A program made the position numbers and the translations under genes. 64,000 nucleotides of DNA from Haladaptatus pallidirubidus (GTDB lineage: Archaea > Halobacteriota > Halobacteria > Halobacteriales > Haladaptataceae). Below the pieces are notes generated by a model, which saw only the letters and a program-made list of their open reading frames with translations, made no database searches and had not been told where the DNA came from. Below, piece by piece: positions 9,980 to 18,394 of this stretch. Each line of letters begins with the position of its first letter. The stretch's first letter is position 1. The stretch is from contig NZ_CP085301.1 of assembly GCF_020700235.1 (NCBI RefSeq), positions 930,001 to 994,000 on the forward strand, read 5' to 3'.

Positions 9980-10951
9980 ATGGCGAGTAGCAAATCCGTG
10001 GTGATTGCCGCCCTCGTCGCGAACGGGGCAATCGCCGTGCTGAAGTTTATCGGGTATCTCCTCACGATGAGTCCGGCGATGCTCTCGGAGACGTATCACT
10101 CCATCTCTGACACCGGAAATCAGGTGTTCCTCCTCATCGGCATTCGGTACAGCGGTCGCGAGGCGACCCGCGGCCACCCGTTCGGATTTGGCAAGGCGCA
10201 GTTTTTCTACAGCTTTCTCGTGAGCGTTCTGCTGTTCGGTATCGCTGGATGGGAGAGCGCGAAACACGGGTACCACGCGCTGGTGAACCCACACGTCGAA
10301 GACATGGCGGATGTGACCCTCCTCTCGTTCACGTTCGACGCGGTGTACGTCAACTACGCCGTCCTCATCGCGGCCATCCTGTTCGAAACCTACGCGTTCG
10401 CTAAAGCGTACAAGGCGATGAAAATAGAGATCAACCGCCGAAACTGGAGCGGCTTTCGGGAGGCCTTCCGCAAAACCAGCGACGTGACGACCCTGACGGC
10501 GCTCACCGAGGACGCCATCGCCCTCGGCGGGGCGGGAATCGCGCTGTTCGGCGTCTTCCTCACCCGATACACCGGAAATCCGATGTACGACGCGGCGTCC
10601 GCCCTGTTCATCGGCCTCATGCTGATGGGATTCGCCGTCGCGCTCGCGTGGGAGAACAAACGGCTGCTCCTCGGCGAGAGCCTTCCGAAGGAAGAGGAGG
10701 ACGTTCTCCGCACGATGCTCGGCGAGGTGGACGGCGTCGTCGAGATTATCGACTTCCGAACCGTCTACTTCGGGCCGGGGAAAGCAATCGTCGCTGGCGA
10801 CGTGGCCTTCGACCCGGAACTCGATACAGGTGAGATAGACGACCGGATTACCGCCCTCGAAAACGACCTGTTTGAGGCGAACGAACACGTGAAGAAGGTG
10901 TACATCGAACCCGAAGTGCAAGTAGAGGCGGCATCGGAATCCGTGGTTTAG
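9980..10951 (+). CDS. Cation diffusion facilitator family transporter
   Basis: A 323-residue membrane transporter expected to export divalent metal ions by proton antiport. Five to six hydrophobic segments are visible. Metal-site motifs are HSISD (TM2) and TEDAIALGG (TM5). The latter pairs Glu-Asp rather than the more usual HxxxD and resembles the SLC30A9/ZnT9-like branch. The C-terminal cytoplasmic domain (from about residue 235) carries the ferredoxin-like fold typical of CDF proteins. The start ATG at 9980 (MASSKSVVIAALVANGAIAVLKF) is preferred over one nine codons upstream. Metal specificity is unknown. Confidence 0.88.
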   Translation: MASSKSVVIAALVANGAIAVLKFIGYLLTMSPAMLSETYHSISDTGNQVFLLIGIRYSGREATRGHPFGFGKAQFFYSFLVSVLLFGIAGWESAKHGYHALVNPHVEDMADVTLLSFTFDAVYVNYAVLIAAILFETYAFAKAYKAMKIEINRRNWSGFREAFRKTSDVTTLTALTEDAIALGGAGIALFGVFLTRYTGNPMYDAASALFIGLMLMGFAVALAWENKRLLLGESLPKEEEDVLRTMLGEVDGVVEIIDFRTVYFGPGKAIVAGDVAFDPELDTGEIDDRITALENDLFEANEHVKKVYIEPEVQVEAASESVV

Positions 10952-10971
10952 AGCCTACTTGTGGTTTAGAT

Positions 10972-11001
10972 GCGTCTCGTAAGCGAGCGTCTCGTAAGCG
11001 A
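10972..11001. repeat. Two-copy 15-bp tandem repeat
   Basis: The unit GCGTCTCGTAAGCGA is repeated perfectly twice (10972-10986 and 10987-11001) just after the CDF gene. A separate imperfect 12-base inverted repeat (arms 11039-11050 and 11114-11125, TAGCAAATAGCA against TAGCAAGTAGCA) occupies the rest of this gap before the helicase gene. Confidence 0.7.
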
Positions 11002-11181
11002 TTTCGATTTTTGTCAGAGTGTTACCGACGGTCGGCAGTAGCAAATAGCAAGGATGAACGAACCAAATTTGGCAGCCCGGTCGAACGAACCACAGTAGTC
11101 CGTGAAAAGCCACTGCTACTTGCTATCGCAGAATCTCACGTAAGCAAGACTTTTTGAACCAAGCCGCGAATACCCCGTATC

Positions 11182-13365
11182 GTGTCCACGACGAACGAGT
11201 ATATGCGGTTCTTTCCCTACGAGTCACCCTACGACAACCAGCAGGAGGCGATGGATCGAATCTACAACGGACTGGCTCGCGGACAGGACGTCGTCTTCGA
11301 AGGAGCGTGCGGGACGGGCAAAACACTCTCCTCGCTCGCACCCGCGCTGGAGTACGCGCGCGAAGAGGACAAGACGGTGGTCATCACGACCAACGTCCAC
11401 CAGCAGATGCGCCAGTTCATCACGGAGGCACGCGAAATCAACGAAAACGAACCCCTGCGTGCGGTCGTTTTCCGCGGAAAGGGGTCGATGTGTCACATCG
11501 ACGTGGACTATCAGGAGTGTCAGGTGCTCCGGGACAACACCTACGAAGTCGTCGACAAGGAACGCGACAAGCAGGAACTCGAACAGCGACAGCGCGAACT
11601 GCTAGAAGTGATGCAGGATGGCGACGAAACCGCCGCGGAAGCCCGGAGCGCGGTGATGGACGAACTTCAACAGGTGCAAGAAGAAGTCGATAACCTGCGC
11701 GAAGCGAACGTCTGTGAACACTACTACAACAATCTCACCGAGGACACGGGCGAATTCTATCAGTGGCTCTACAACGACGTTCGGACGCCCGACGACATCT
11801 ACGAGTACGCGGAAGAGCAGAAAATGTGCGGCTACGAACTGCTGAAAGACGGGATGGAGGGCGTCGATTTGGTCGTCTGCAACTACCACCATCTCCTCGA
11901 TCCGATGATTCGAGAGCAGTTCTTCCGGTGGTTGGGTCGGGAACCGGAGGACGTTATCACCATTTTCGACGAGGCGCACAACATCGAGGGGACGGCCCGC
12001 GACCACGCCTCGCGCACGCTAACCGAGAACACCCTCGACAGCGCACTGGACGAGTTACAGGAGAGCGACGACTTCCGGAGCGAGTCGGGATTCAACGTGT
12101 TGGCCGCATTTCAGCGCGCGCTAAAAGCCACCTACGAGGATTCGTTCGGCTTCGGCGAGCGCGAGACGGTCGGGGAAAACTGGCAGGACGTTCCCGTGTC
12201 GAACGAAAACAAGCGCGACGACCTGACGCTGAACTTCCTTCAGGAGTACACCGGGAAGGGAATCGATGACGAACTGGACGACGCGCTAAGCCTCGCCAAG
12301 GAACTCGACCAGCAGTACGAGGAGGCGTACAAGGAAGGCGACGCGAAGACCCGACAGGAGTGCCAGACGCTCCAGGCCGCGAGCTTCGTCAAATCGTACA
12401 TGGACGAAGGAGCCGAACTCGGGCAGTATCCAGTCGCCGCGGTTCGGCGCGACGAAGGTACCGACGAGGTGTACGGGAGAGCAGAGCTCTACACCTGTAT
12501 CCCGCGCGAGGTGACGAAAGCCCTCTTCGACGAGGTGTACGCGACGGTCTTGATGAGCGCGACACTGCGCCCCTTCGACGTGCTGTCGGACGTGCTGGGC
12601 CTGGCGGAGCCGGTCACGTTAGCCTACGGGCTCCAATTCCCCGAGGAAAACCGCCGAACGTTCGCCGTCGAATCGCCCGCCCTGTTCGCCAGCGAGCGGA
12701 GCGAGCCGGAAACCCAAGAAACCATCGCTGACGTACTGACCGACACTATACGTTTCACCGCCGGAAACACCCTCGTCTTCTTCCCGAGTTATTCGGAAGC
12801 GGAACGCTACCGCGACCTCATTAGAAATCGAATTGACGGCACCCTCTACTTCGACGAGGCGGGAACGCCCGTCGAGGAACGCCGCAAGCAGTTTACAGCA
12901 GACGAAAACGGCGTCCTCTTCACCTCCCTCTGGGGAACGCTGGCGGAGGGCGTCAGCTTCGACGGAAACGACGCCCGAACGGTCGTCGTGGTCGGCGTTC
13001 CGTACCCGCATCTGGACGACCGGATGGACGCCGTACAGGACGCCTACGATAGGGCGTTCGCCGACCGTTCCGGGAGAAATTCCGGCTGGGAGTACGCCGT
13101 CGAGATTCCGACGATTCGGAAGACCCGACAGGCATTGGGGCGCGTGATTCGCTCTCCGGAGGATTTCGGCATCAGGGTGCTGTTGGACAAACGCTACACC
13201 GAAACGAGCGTTCGGGAGATGGGCAAGTACAGCGTCCGAGAGACATTCCCGCCTGAAGAGCGCGAGGAGATGATAGACATCGGCCCCGAAAAACTCAAAT
13301 TCGCCATGCTGAACTTCTTCACCGACAAGAACGCGTGGGACGGCGAACCGCCGAAACCACAGTGA
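11182..13365 (+). CDS. XPD/DinG-type ATP-dependent DNA helicase with Fe-S cluster
   Basis: This 727-residue superfamily 2 helicase unwinds DNA 5' to 3' in repair or transcription-related processes. Walker A is GACGTGKT (residues 41-48) and the DEAH box is FDEAHNIEG (262-270). Four cysteines between them (C104, C113, C178, C216) are spaced as expected for a 4Fe-4S cluster domain, and CNYHHLLD follows. The C-terminal half carries motifs V and VI (SLWGTLAEGVSFDG, RQALGRVIRS). The start is GTG at 11182; an ATG seven codons later (MRFFPYES) is a possible alternative. The closest known role is that of the archaeal XPD family, but orthology to true XPD versus DinG-like paralogues is not resolved here. 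Confidence 0.93.
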   Translation: MSTTNEYMRFFPYESPYDNQQEAMDRIYNGLARGQDVVFEGACGTGKTLSSLAPALEYAREEDKTVVITTNVHQQMRQFITEAREINENEPLRAVVFRGKGSMCHIDVDYQECQVLRDNTYEVVDKERDKQELEQRQRELLEVMQDGDETAAEARSAVMDELQQVQEEVDNLREANVCEHYYNNLTEDTGEFYQWLYNDVRTPDDIYEYAEEQKMCGYELLKDGMEGVDLVVCNYHHLLDPMIREQFFRWLGREPEDVITIFDEAHNIEGTARDHASRTLTENTLDSALDELQESDDFRSESGFNVLAAFQRALKATYEDSFGFGERETVGENWQDVPVSNENKRDDLTLNFLQEYTGKGIDDELDDALSLAKELDQQYEEAYKEGDAKTRQECQTLQAASFVKSYMDEGAELGQYPVAAVRRDEGTDEVYGRAELYTCIPREVTKALFDEVYATVLMSATLRPFDVLSDVLGLAEPVTLAYGLQFPEENRRTFAVESPALFASERSEPETQETIADVLTDTIRFTAGNTLVFFPSYSEAERYRDLIRNRIDGTLYFDEAGTPVEERRKQFTADENGVLFTSLWGTLAEGVSFDGNDARTVVVVGVPYPHLDDRMDAVQDAYDRAFADRSGRNSGWEYAVEIPTIRKTRQALGRVIRSPEDFGIRVLLDKRYTETSVREMGKYSVRETFPPEEREEMIDIGPEKLKFAMLNFFTDKNAWDGEPPKPQ

Positions 13366-13379
13366 ATTAAAGGAGAAAA

Positions 13380-13880
13380 TCACGCCGGAAGCGAAATCGT
13401 CGCGGTCGATTCCTCGTAGATCGCGTTCCAGAGTTGCAATTGCGTGACGTTCCACGTAATCGGCGTACTCTCGCGCTCCGCGAGCTGTCGGGCTACGTCG
13501 ATATTTCCACCGCGAGCGAGCGTCACGTGTGGAACGTAATCGTCGCCCTCGATACCCTCGATACAGTCGAACTCGGCGACCAGTTCGCGGTGCAGGTCGC
13601 GCAAACCGGGGCTTTCGACAGCGAGGTAGACGACCGGGCCATCACCTCGTGCCGGATGCTCGAACAGGTCGATTTCTGCGATTCGGGCTTCGAAGGCAGG
13701 GGAACCGGCGATTACGGTTCGTACCTGCATTTCGAGGCGGTCGTTGTCGTCGCGGTCACCGAATCGCTTGACGACGAGGGTGTGCCGATCGCGCACGCTA
13801 TCGAACTGGTAGAGCGACGGTCGCAGTTCCTCCGCGAGTCGGGCGACTTCGCCAGGAACGGGAACGTTGAGGCTGTACAC
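13380..13880 (-). CDS. 2H phosphoesterase (2'-5' RNA ligase-like)
   Basis: A 166-residue protein with the bilobal 2H phosphoesterase layout, begins MYSLNVPVPGEVARLAEEL. The second signature is PHVTLARGG, a normal HxT motif. The first is DRHTLVVKRFG, in which the histidine is followed directly by threonine, so it is not a canonical HxT. Such proteins act on 2',3'-cyclic or 2'-5' phosphodiester RNA ends; the substrate here is unknown. It is convergent with the helicase gene, 14 bases apart. Confidence 0.75.
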   Translation of the reverse strand: MYSLNVPVPGEVARLAEELRPSLYQFDSVRDRHTLVVKRFGDRDDNDRLEMQVRTVIAGSPAFEARIAEIDLFEHPARGDGPVVYLAVESPGLRDLHRELVAEFDCIEGIEGDDYVPHVTLARGGNIDVARQLAERESTPITWNVTQLQLWNAIYEESTATISLPA

Positions 13881-13941
13881 TGTTCGATTCGAGAGTGTGG
13901 AGGAATATGAGGGTGGCGTTCGTCGTCAGTCGTTTTCTTCC

Positions 13942-15036
13942 TCAATCGGTTCCGGACGAACGATTAAAACCTTGAAATTGCCAGTCGTCGGTACTGATAC
14001 CGACCAAGACGCTCCAATCGGAGTATGATTCTAACGGTTCGTTCGCAGGTGGCTGGTTGATTGCCACGGTTCCGTCCGCCGTGAGTTGTCCGCGTTCGGC
14101 GCGCTCGATACTGTTGACGGAGAGATACGCGGTGTCGCCCGGTTCGAACGATTTCGATAGTTGAACACTTCCCGGTGCGGTGTTCGAATCGTTCATCAAG
14201 GTGAATTGGACGGTCGTTCCCGCAGGAACGACTGCACCGTCCTCGTGTTCGATGGCAATTATTCCGGATTCGAAGTGCATGCTCATCTGTGGCACTTGCT
14301 CGGCCCATTTGGGTTCCGTGGGTGGGGAAGCCGCTTCGGAAAATTCGTACGAGAAATTAGCCGTGACGGAGCGACTGCCGGTCGTTTGCAGCGTTCCCGA
14401 AAGCTCGTGAACGAATCCTCGTTCGTCCACGAACACGGTGGCCGAGAGGGATTTCGTGTCGGGAAGTTCGGTGTCGGAACTCGTTTCGTACCGATACAGT
14501 TTCGTTCCGTTACGAACCGTCGTCCCGTTCCACATGAAATCCGAACCCGAAAGTATCCGGTTCACCTGGGCGTTGCTCTGAATGTCCTTGCGAATCGAGA
14601 GATGAGTATTCAATTCGGAGTGATATGGCCTATCTTCACGCGGGAGGACGTGCCATATCATCCTATTCTTCGACAGATACGCTGTATACGAACCTCTATT
14701 GCCGAAACTGGGTCCTCTACCACGCTGGTCAATCCGGATTCGCTCCTCTCCGACGTGCGCATCAAGGGTTACATTCGTCCACTCTCGTGGGCCGAGACTG
14801 TGATTCGGTCGAATGCGAACCTCCTTCCGGTAGTTCGTTTCTGCAAGGATAGAATCGTGCGCAGAGACCAGTCGCTCCGCGTCGAATATCCAGTCGGTGT
14901 TCGCGCCGGGAGGCGGATTCACGACGGGTTGTGCATTCGTTTCTGGTTCCGGCGACTGTTCTAACCACGGGATGTACTCTGCGCATCCGGAAGTCACGAC
15001 GAGGAGGGCGAGTAGGAGGGCGGGCAGTCGTCGCAT
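13942..15036 (-). CDS. Haloarchaeal lipoprotein of unknown function
   Basis: This 364-residue exported protein has a short signal peptide, MRRLPALLLALLVVTSGC, ending in a lipobox cysteine (C18), so it should be lipid-anchored on the outer face of the membrane. The mature part starts with a proline-rich linker (EQSPEPETNAQPVVNPPPG). Predicted beta-strand domains follow, with several N-x-T/S sites and a segment resembling LppX/LolA-like lipoprotein folds (LYRYETSSDTELPDTKSLSATVFVDERGF, broken here for length: YRYETSS ... ATVFVDERG). No catalytic residues are evident. Confidence 0.8.
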   Translation of the reverse strand: MRRLPALLLALLVVTSGCAEYIPWLEQSPEPETNAQPVVNPPPGANTDWIFDAERLVSAHDSILAETNYRKEVRIRPNHSLGPREWTNVTLDAHVGEERIRIDQRGRGPSFGNRGSYTAYLSKNRMIWHVLPREDRPYHSELNTHLSIRKDIQSNAQVNRILSGSDFMWNGTTVRNGTKLYRYETSSDTELPDTKSLSATVFVDERGFVHELSGTLQTTGSRSVTANFSYEFSEAASPPTEPKWAEQVPQMSMHFESGIIAIEHEDGAVVPAGTTVQFTLMNDSNTAPGSVQLSKSFEPGDTAYLSVNSIERAERGQLTADGTVAINQPPANEPLESYSDWSVLVGISTDDWQFQGFNRSSGTD

Positions 15037-15115
15037 TCAACAACATTTCAATCGGAAGATAATAAACTCTCGCCAGTAGAAACGATCGCAGGCAACCTTT
15101 GCCGTCCCGAAAGCC

Positions 15116-15121
15116 TTTATA
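15116..15121 (+). promoter_or_regulatory. TATA box of the argG leader transcript
   Basis: TTTATA centred about 28 bases upstream of the ATG at 15147. This spacing would start the transcript at or next to that ATG, so the leader ORF would be translated without a 5' untranslated region. Confidence 0.65.
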
Positions 15122-15146
15122 CGCACCACGCCAGAATGATTCGATA

Positions 15147-15242
15147 ATGTCGCGGACTCGCGCCACCGGGGTCGCCCCTGTTGTGAGCGGCGAGTCCGCC
15201 TTCAACTCCTTCTGCGTGCGACGGCGGCCGGGGCTTTTCTAG
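15147..15242 (+). CDS. Putative arginine leader peptide upstream of argG
   Basis: A 31-codon ORF beginning MSRTRATGVAPVVSGESAF and ending SFCVRRRPGLF lies 146 bases before argG. It has a TTTATA box at the leaderless distance. It contains five arginine codons, three of them consecutive (codons 25-27, 15219-15227), immediately before the stop. Attenuator leader peptides use runs of codons for the pathway product, so a role as an arginine-sensing leader is a reasonable inference. Its coding sequence also carries a strong hairpin (15152-15199). I know of no proof that such a peptide acts in archaea. It could instead be an independent small protein or only a structured RNA. Confidence 0.5.
   Translation: MSRTRATGVAPVVSGESAFNSFCVRRRPGLF
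15152..15199 (+). promoter_or_regulatory. Structured RNA element inside the leader ORF
   Basis: A perfect 10-bp stem joins GCGGACTCGC (15152-15161) and GCGAGTCCGC (15190-15199). Inside its loop is a second small hairpin, GGGG-TCG-CCCC (15168-15178). Downstream, GGCCGGGG (15226-15233, overlapping the Arg/Pro codons) can pair with CCCCGACC (15263-15270) with a single mismatch. GGGTCG in the inner hairpin can alternatively pair with CGACCC at 15266-15271. Mutually exclusive pairings of this kind are what a translation-sensing leader would need. No T run follows, so the mechanism is not clear. Confidence 0.45.
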
Positions 15243-15355
15243 TCCCACTAATACCTATTCCACCCCGACCCGACGTTCGTTCAACACGCTCTCAAAACGT
15301 ACTAACTCGTCGTTAGTCTATTCTCCAATATTATTTCTAATAAAATTGAGAAGAA

Positions 15356-15361
15356 TTTAAG
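15356..15361 (+). promoter_or_regulatory. TATA-like box next to argG
   Basis: TTTAAG centred about 30 bases before the argG ATG. It could give argG a second, leaderless transcript that bypasses the upstream leader ORF. A bulged hairpin (15321-15352, arms TTCTCCAAT and ATTGAGAA) lies just upstream. Confidence 0.4.
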
Positions 15362-15388
15362 TGGATGGAGTCCTTGGCGACGTGTACA

Positions 15389-16558
15389 ATGAAATCCGTT
15401 GCACTCGCCTTCTCGGGCGGACTCGACACGACAGTATGCGTCCCACTCCTCGAAGAGGAGTACGACTACGACGAAGTAATCGGCGTCACCGTTGACGTTG
15501 GACAACCGGAAGAAGAATTTGCGGAAGCAGAGGAAACTGCGGAAGCGCTCAACCTGGAACACTACGTCGTGGACGCGAAGGACGCGTTCGCGGAGCAGTG
15601 CTTGGATGCGGTGAAAGCCAACGCGACGTATCAAGGCTATCCGCTCGGGACAGCACTGGCACGCCCGGTCATCGCCGAAGCGATTCTCGACGTGGCGAAG
15701 AAGAACGACTGTGATGCCGTCGCGCACGGTTGTACCGGAAAAGGGAACGATCAGTTGCGTTTCGAGGCGGTTTGGCGCGCCTCCGATTTGGAAGTCATCG
15801 CGCCCGTGCGCGAACTCGGTCTGACGCGCGAGTGGGAGATGGAGTACGCCGACGACCACGACCTACCCGTGGAGGGCGGTAACGAGGGCGTTTGGAGCAT
15901 CGATACGAACCTCTGGAGTCGCTCCGTCGAGGGAGGCAATCTGGAAGACCCCGGTTACGTCCCGCCGGAGGAAATCTACGAGTGGACGACCAAACCGGGC
16001 GCGGAAACCGAACTCGTCGAAATCGAGTTCGAGGGCGGGAAACCCGTCGCCATCGACGGCGAATCCTACGACGCGGTCGAACTCATCGAATACCTGAACG
16101 AATTCGCGGGCAAACACGGCGTCGGCCGCACCGACCTCATGGAAGACCGCATGCTCGGCCTGAAAGTACGCGAGAACTACGAACACCCCGCGGCGACGAC
16201 GCTTCTCAACGCCCACCAAGCCCTCGAAGGACTGGTGCTGACGAAAGAAGAGCGCTCGTCCAAAACTGGAATCGACCAGCAGTGGGCCGAGAAAGCTTAC
16301 GAGGGTCTGCTCTCCGCGCCGCTCGTGAACGCACTCGACGGCTTCATCAACACGACGCAGGAGAAGGTCACCGGCACGGTGACGGTTAAATTCGAGGGAG
16401 GACAGGCCCGTCCGGTCGCCCGCGAAAGCGAGTACGCGGTGTACTCCGAGGACGCCGCCTCGTTCAACACCGAAACCGTCGGCAAAATCGAGCAGGCCGA
16501 CGCGACGGGCGTCGCGAAATACCACGGCTATCAGGCGCGCCTCGCGAATAATGAGTGA
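15389..16558 (+). CDS. argG: Argininosuccinate synthase
   Basis: This 389-residue enzyme joins citrulline and aspartate using ATP, the penultimate step of arginine synthesis. The N-terminal ATP-pyrophosphatase loop AFSGGLDTTV is intact, as are VAHGCTGKGNDQLRFE and EGGNEGVWSIDTNLWSR, which are diagnostic of ArgG. I use the ATG at 15389 (MKSVALAFSGGLD), which matches the family N-terminus; an in-frame ATG at 15365 would overlap the TATA-like box. It is the first enzyme gene of the arginine locus, and its last 8 bases overlap argH. Confidence 0.97.
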   Translation: MKSVALAFSGGLDTTVCVPLLEEEYDYDEVIGVTVDVGQPEEEFAEAEETAEALNLEHYVVDAKDAFAEQCLDAVKANATYQGYPLGTALARPVIAEAILDVAKKNDCDAVAHGCTGKGNDQLRFEAVWRASDLEVIAPVRELGLTREWEMEYADDHDLPVEGGNEGVWSIDTNLWSRSVEGGNLEDPGYVPPEEIYEWTTKPGAETELVEIEFEGGKPVAIDGESYDAVELIEYLNEFAGKHGVGRTDLMEDRMLGLKVRENYEHPAATTLLNAHQALEGLVLTKEERSSKTGIDQQWAEKAYEGLLSAPLVNALDGFINTTQEKVTGTVTVKFEGGQARPVARESEYAVYSEDAASFNTETVGKIEQADATGVAKYHGYQARLANNE

Positions 16559-18020
16559 GGAGAAAGGAACTGGCGAAATCGAAAACGGCGACGGAGACGT
16601 CGTCCGCGGCGACCGCTTCAGCGGCGGCCCCGCCCGCGGATTCCTCTCGTCGCTGTCCGCGGACGAGCGCATCTTCGCGGCTGACCTCGCGGTGGACCGC
16701 GCACACGTCGTGATGCTCGCGGAACAAGACATCATCGAGGATGAAACGGCGGGCGAAATACTCACCGCGCTGAACGTGGTCGAAGTCGATGGGCACGGTT
16801 CCCTGCCGGACGGCGAGGACGTTCACGCCGCAATCGAGACATCGGTCGTCCAGAAGGTCGGGGACGACGGCGGGAAGATGCACACCGCCAGAAGCAGGAA
16901 CGACGAGGTTGCGACCTGCATCCGCCACCGCCTCCGCGACGACGTTTTGGGCGTACTGGATGCGACCCTCGCGCTCCGCAAAGCGCTCCTCGAAGTCGCG
17001 TCATCGCACGCGGATACGGTGATGCCGGGCTACACGCACCTTCAGCCCGCTCAGCCTACCACGGTCGGACACTTCCTCGCGTCCTACGAGCAGGCTGTTT
17101 CGCGCGATACGGAACGACTGCTGGACGCCTACGGGAGAGTGAATCAGTGTCCGCTAGGGTCTGCGGCGTTCGCGGGAACGCCGTTCAACGTGAATCGCGA
17201 GCGCGTAGGCGAACTGCTCGGATTCGACGACGTGCTCGACAATTCGATGGATGCGGCATCCGCCCGCGATTTCCTCGTGGAGACGGTGGCCGCGCTGGCG
17301 AATCTCGGCACGACTCTCTCCGGAGTCGCGGAAGACCTCGTCATTTACTCGAACCGCGGATTCGTGGAACTGTCGGACGACTATTCGTCCACATCGTCCA
17401 TCATGCCTCAGAAGAAGAACCCCGACACCCTCGAACTGGTTCGCGCGGTGGCGGGCGACGCTCACGCCGGACTGTCCGGTTTGCTCGCGACGCTGAAAGG
17501 ACTTCCGCGCGCGTACAACCGCGACCTTCAACGTGCGACGCCCCACGCGTGGGACGCCATCGACGCCGTGACCGACGCGGTCGAGGTTACGGCGGGCGCG
17601 GTGGCAACTGCGACGTGGAACGAGGATGCGCTCGTCGAAGCGTCGGCCGAGGGCTTCTCGACCGCAACCGGTGTGGCCGACCTGCTGGCCATGTGCGGCG
17701 TGCCGTTCCGCACGGCGCACGAACTGGTTGCGACGGCAGGGGAAGCGAACTACGACGCGCTCGATTCCGCCGCGAAGGACGTGCTCGGTTCGCCGCTCGC
17801 CGAGTACGTCCCCCGCGAAGAAGTCGAATCCGCGCTCGACCCCGAAACGAGCGTCGAGATGCGCGATTCGCACGGCGGCCCCGCCAGTGATGCGATGACA
17901 GAAGCGCTGAGCGATGCCGAGGCGACGCTCGTCATCCACGAGGAATCGGTCGCCGAGAGGGTCGAATCGCTCGACGCGGCGAACGAACTGCTCCAGACCG
18001 AGGTGAACGACTATGTCTGA
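16551..18020 (+). CDS. argH: Argininosuccinate lyase
   Basis: A 489-residue enzyme that splits argininosuccinate into arginine and fumarate, completing the pathway. It has the fumarase/aspartase superfamily signature SSIMPQKKNPD (the catalytic loop serine is in this segment), plus TARSRNDEVAT and PGYTHLQPAQPTT. The N-terminus has a short acidic extension before RFSGGPARGFL. It overlaps the end of argG by 8 bases, indicating co-translation. A T7 tract 91 bases downstream ends this first transcription unit. Confidence 0.97.
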   Translation: MSEEKGTGEIENGDGDVVRGDRFSGGPARGFLSSLSADERIFAADLAVDRAHVVMLAEQDIIEDETAGEILTALNVVEVDGHGSLPDGEDVHAAIETSVVQKVGDDGGKMHTARSRNDEVATCIRHRLRDDVLGVLDATLALRKALLEVASSHADTVMPGYTHLQPAQPTTVGHFLASYEQAVSRDTERLLDAYGRVNQCPLGSAAFAGTPFNVNRERVGELLGFDDVLDNSMDAASARDFLVETVAALANLGTTLSGVAEDLVIYSNRGFVELSDDYSSTSSIMPQKKNPDTLELVRAVAGDAHAGLSGLLATLKGLPRAYNRDLQRATPHAWDAIDAVTDAVEVTAGAVATATWNEDALVEASAEGFSTATGVADLLAMCGVPFRTAHELVATAGEANYDALDSAAKDVLGSPLAEYVPREEVESALDPETSVEMRDSHGGPASDAMTEALSDAEATLVIHEESVAERVESLDAANELLQTEVNDYV

Positions 18021-18110
18021 ACTACCGCGACCCCTCCGGGGGCAACTACTTGAACACTAATCCGAATCGCGAAATACGCAATTTCACGCCGTGAGACGGT
18101 AGTCTACGCA

Positions 18111-18117
18111 TTTTTTT
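18111..18117 (+). terminator. T-tract terminator after argH
   Basis: Seven consecutive T residues follow a short stem-rich segment downstream of argH, and a fresh promoter for lysW follows. Upstream, CCCCTCCGGGGG (about 18030-18041) can form a hairpin. Confidence 0.5.
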
Positions 18118-18136
18118 CATAATTAATAACGATGGA

Positions 18137-18142
18137 TTTAAG
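18137..18142 (+). promoter_or_regulatory. TATA-like box of lysW
   Basis: TTTAAG centred about 30 bases upstream of the lysW ATG. Together with the T7 tract it suggests that lysW-argF is transcribed separately from argG-argH. Confidence 0.5.
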
Positions 18143-18169
18143 TCCGCTAGCGCGATAGGGGAGAGTACA

Positions 18170-18334
18170 ATGGCAGAATGCGTTGAGTGCGGGGCGGACG
18201 TACCCCTGCACGACGACCTCGAATCGGGAGAAATCATCGACTGTGCGACCTGCGGCGTCGAACTGGAAGTCATCGACGTTAACCCGCCAGTCCTCGACCG
18301 GGCACCCGAGCTCGAAGAGGACTGGGGGGAGTAA
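18170..18334 (+). CDS. lysW: LysW-type amino-group carrier protein
   Basis: This 54-residue carrier protein holds the glutamate-derived intermediates of arginine synthesis by an isopeptide bond to its C-terminal glutamate. It has a zinc ribbon with two CxxC pairs (CVEC and CATC) and the diagnostic acidic tail ending EEDWGE, whose last Glu is the attachment point. Length and tail match LysW proteins exactly. It precedes argX by 60 bases. Confidence 0.96.
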   Translation: MAECVECGADVPLHDDLESGEIIDCATCGVELEVIDVNPPVLDRAPELEEDWGE

Positions 18335-18394
18335 ATTGCACGTCACTAACTCTTCAATACGGTTGGCTCACGCGAACCAACAGGAGTGGTTCGC

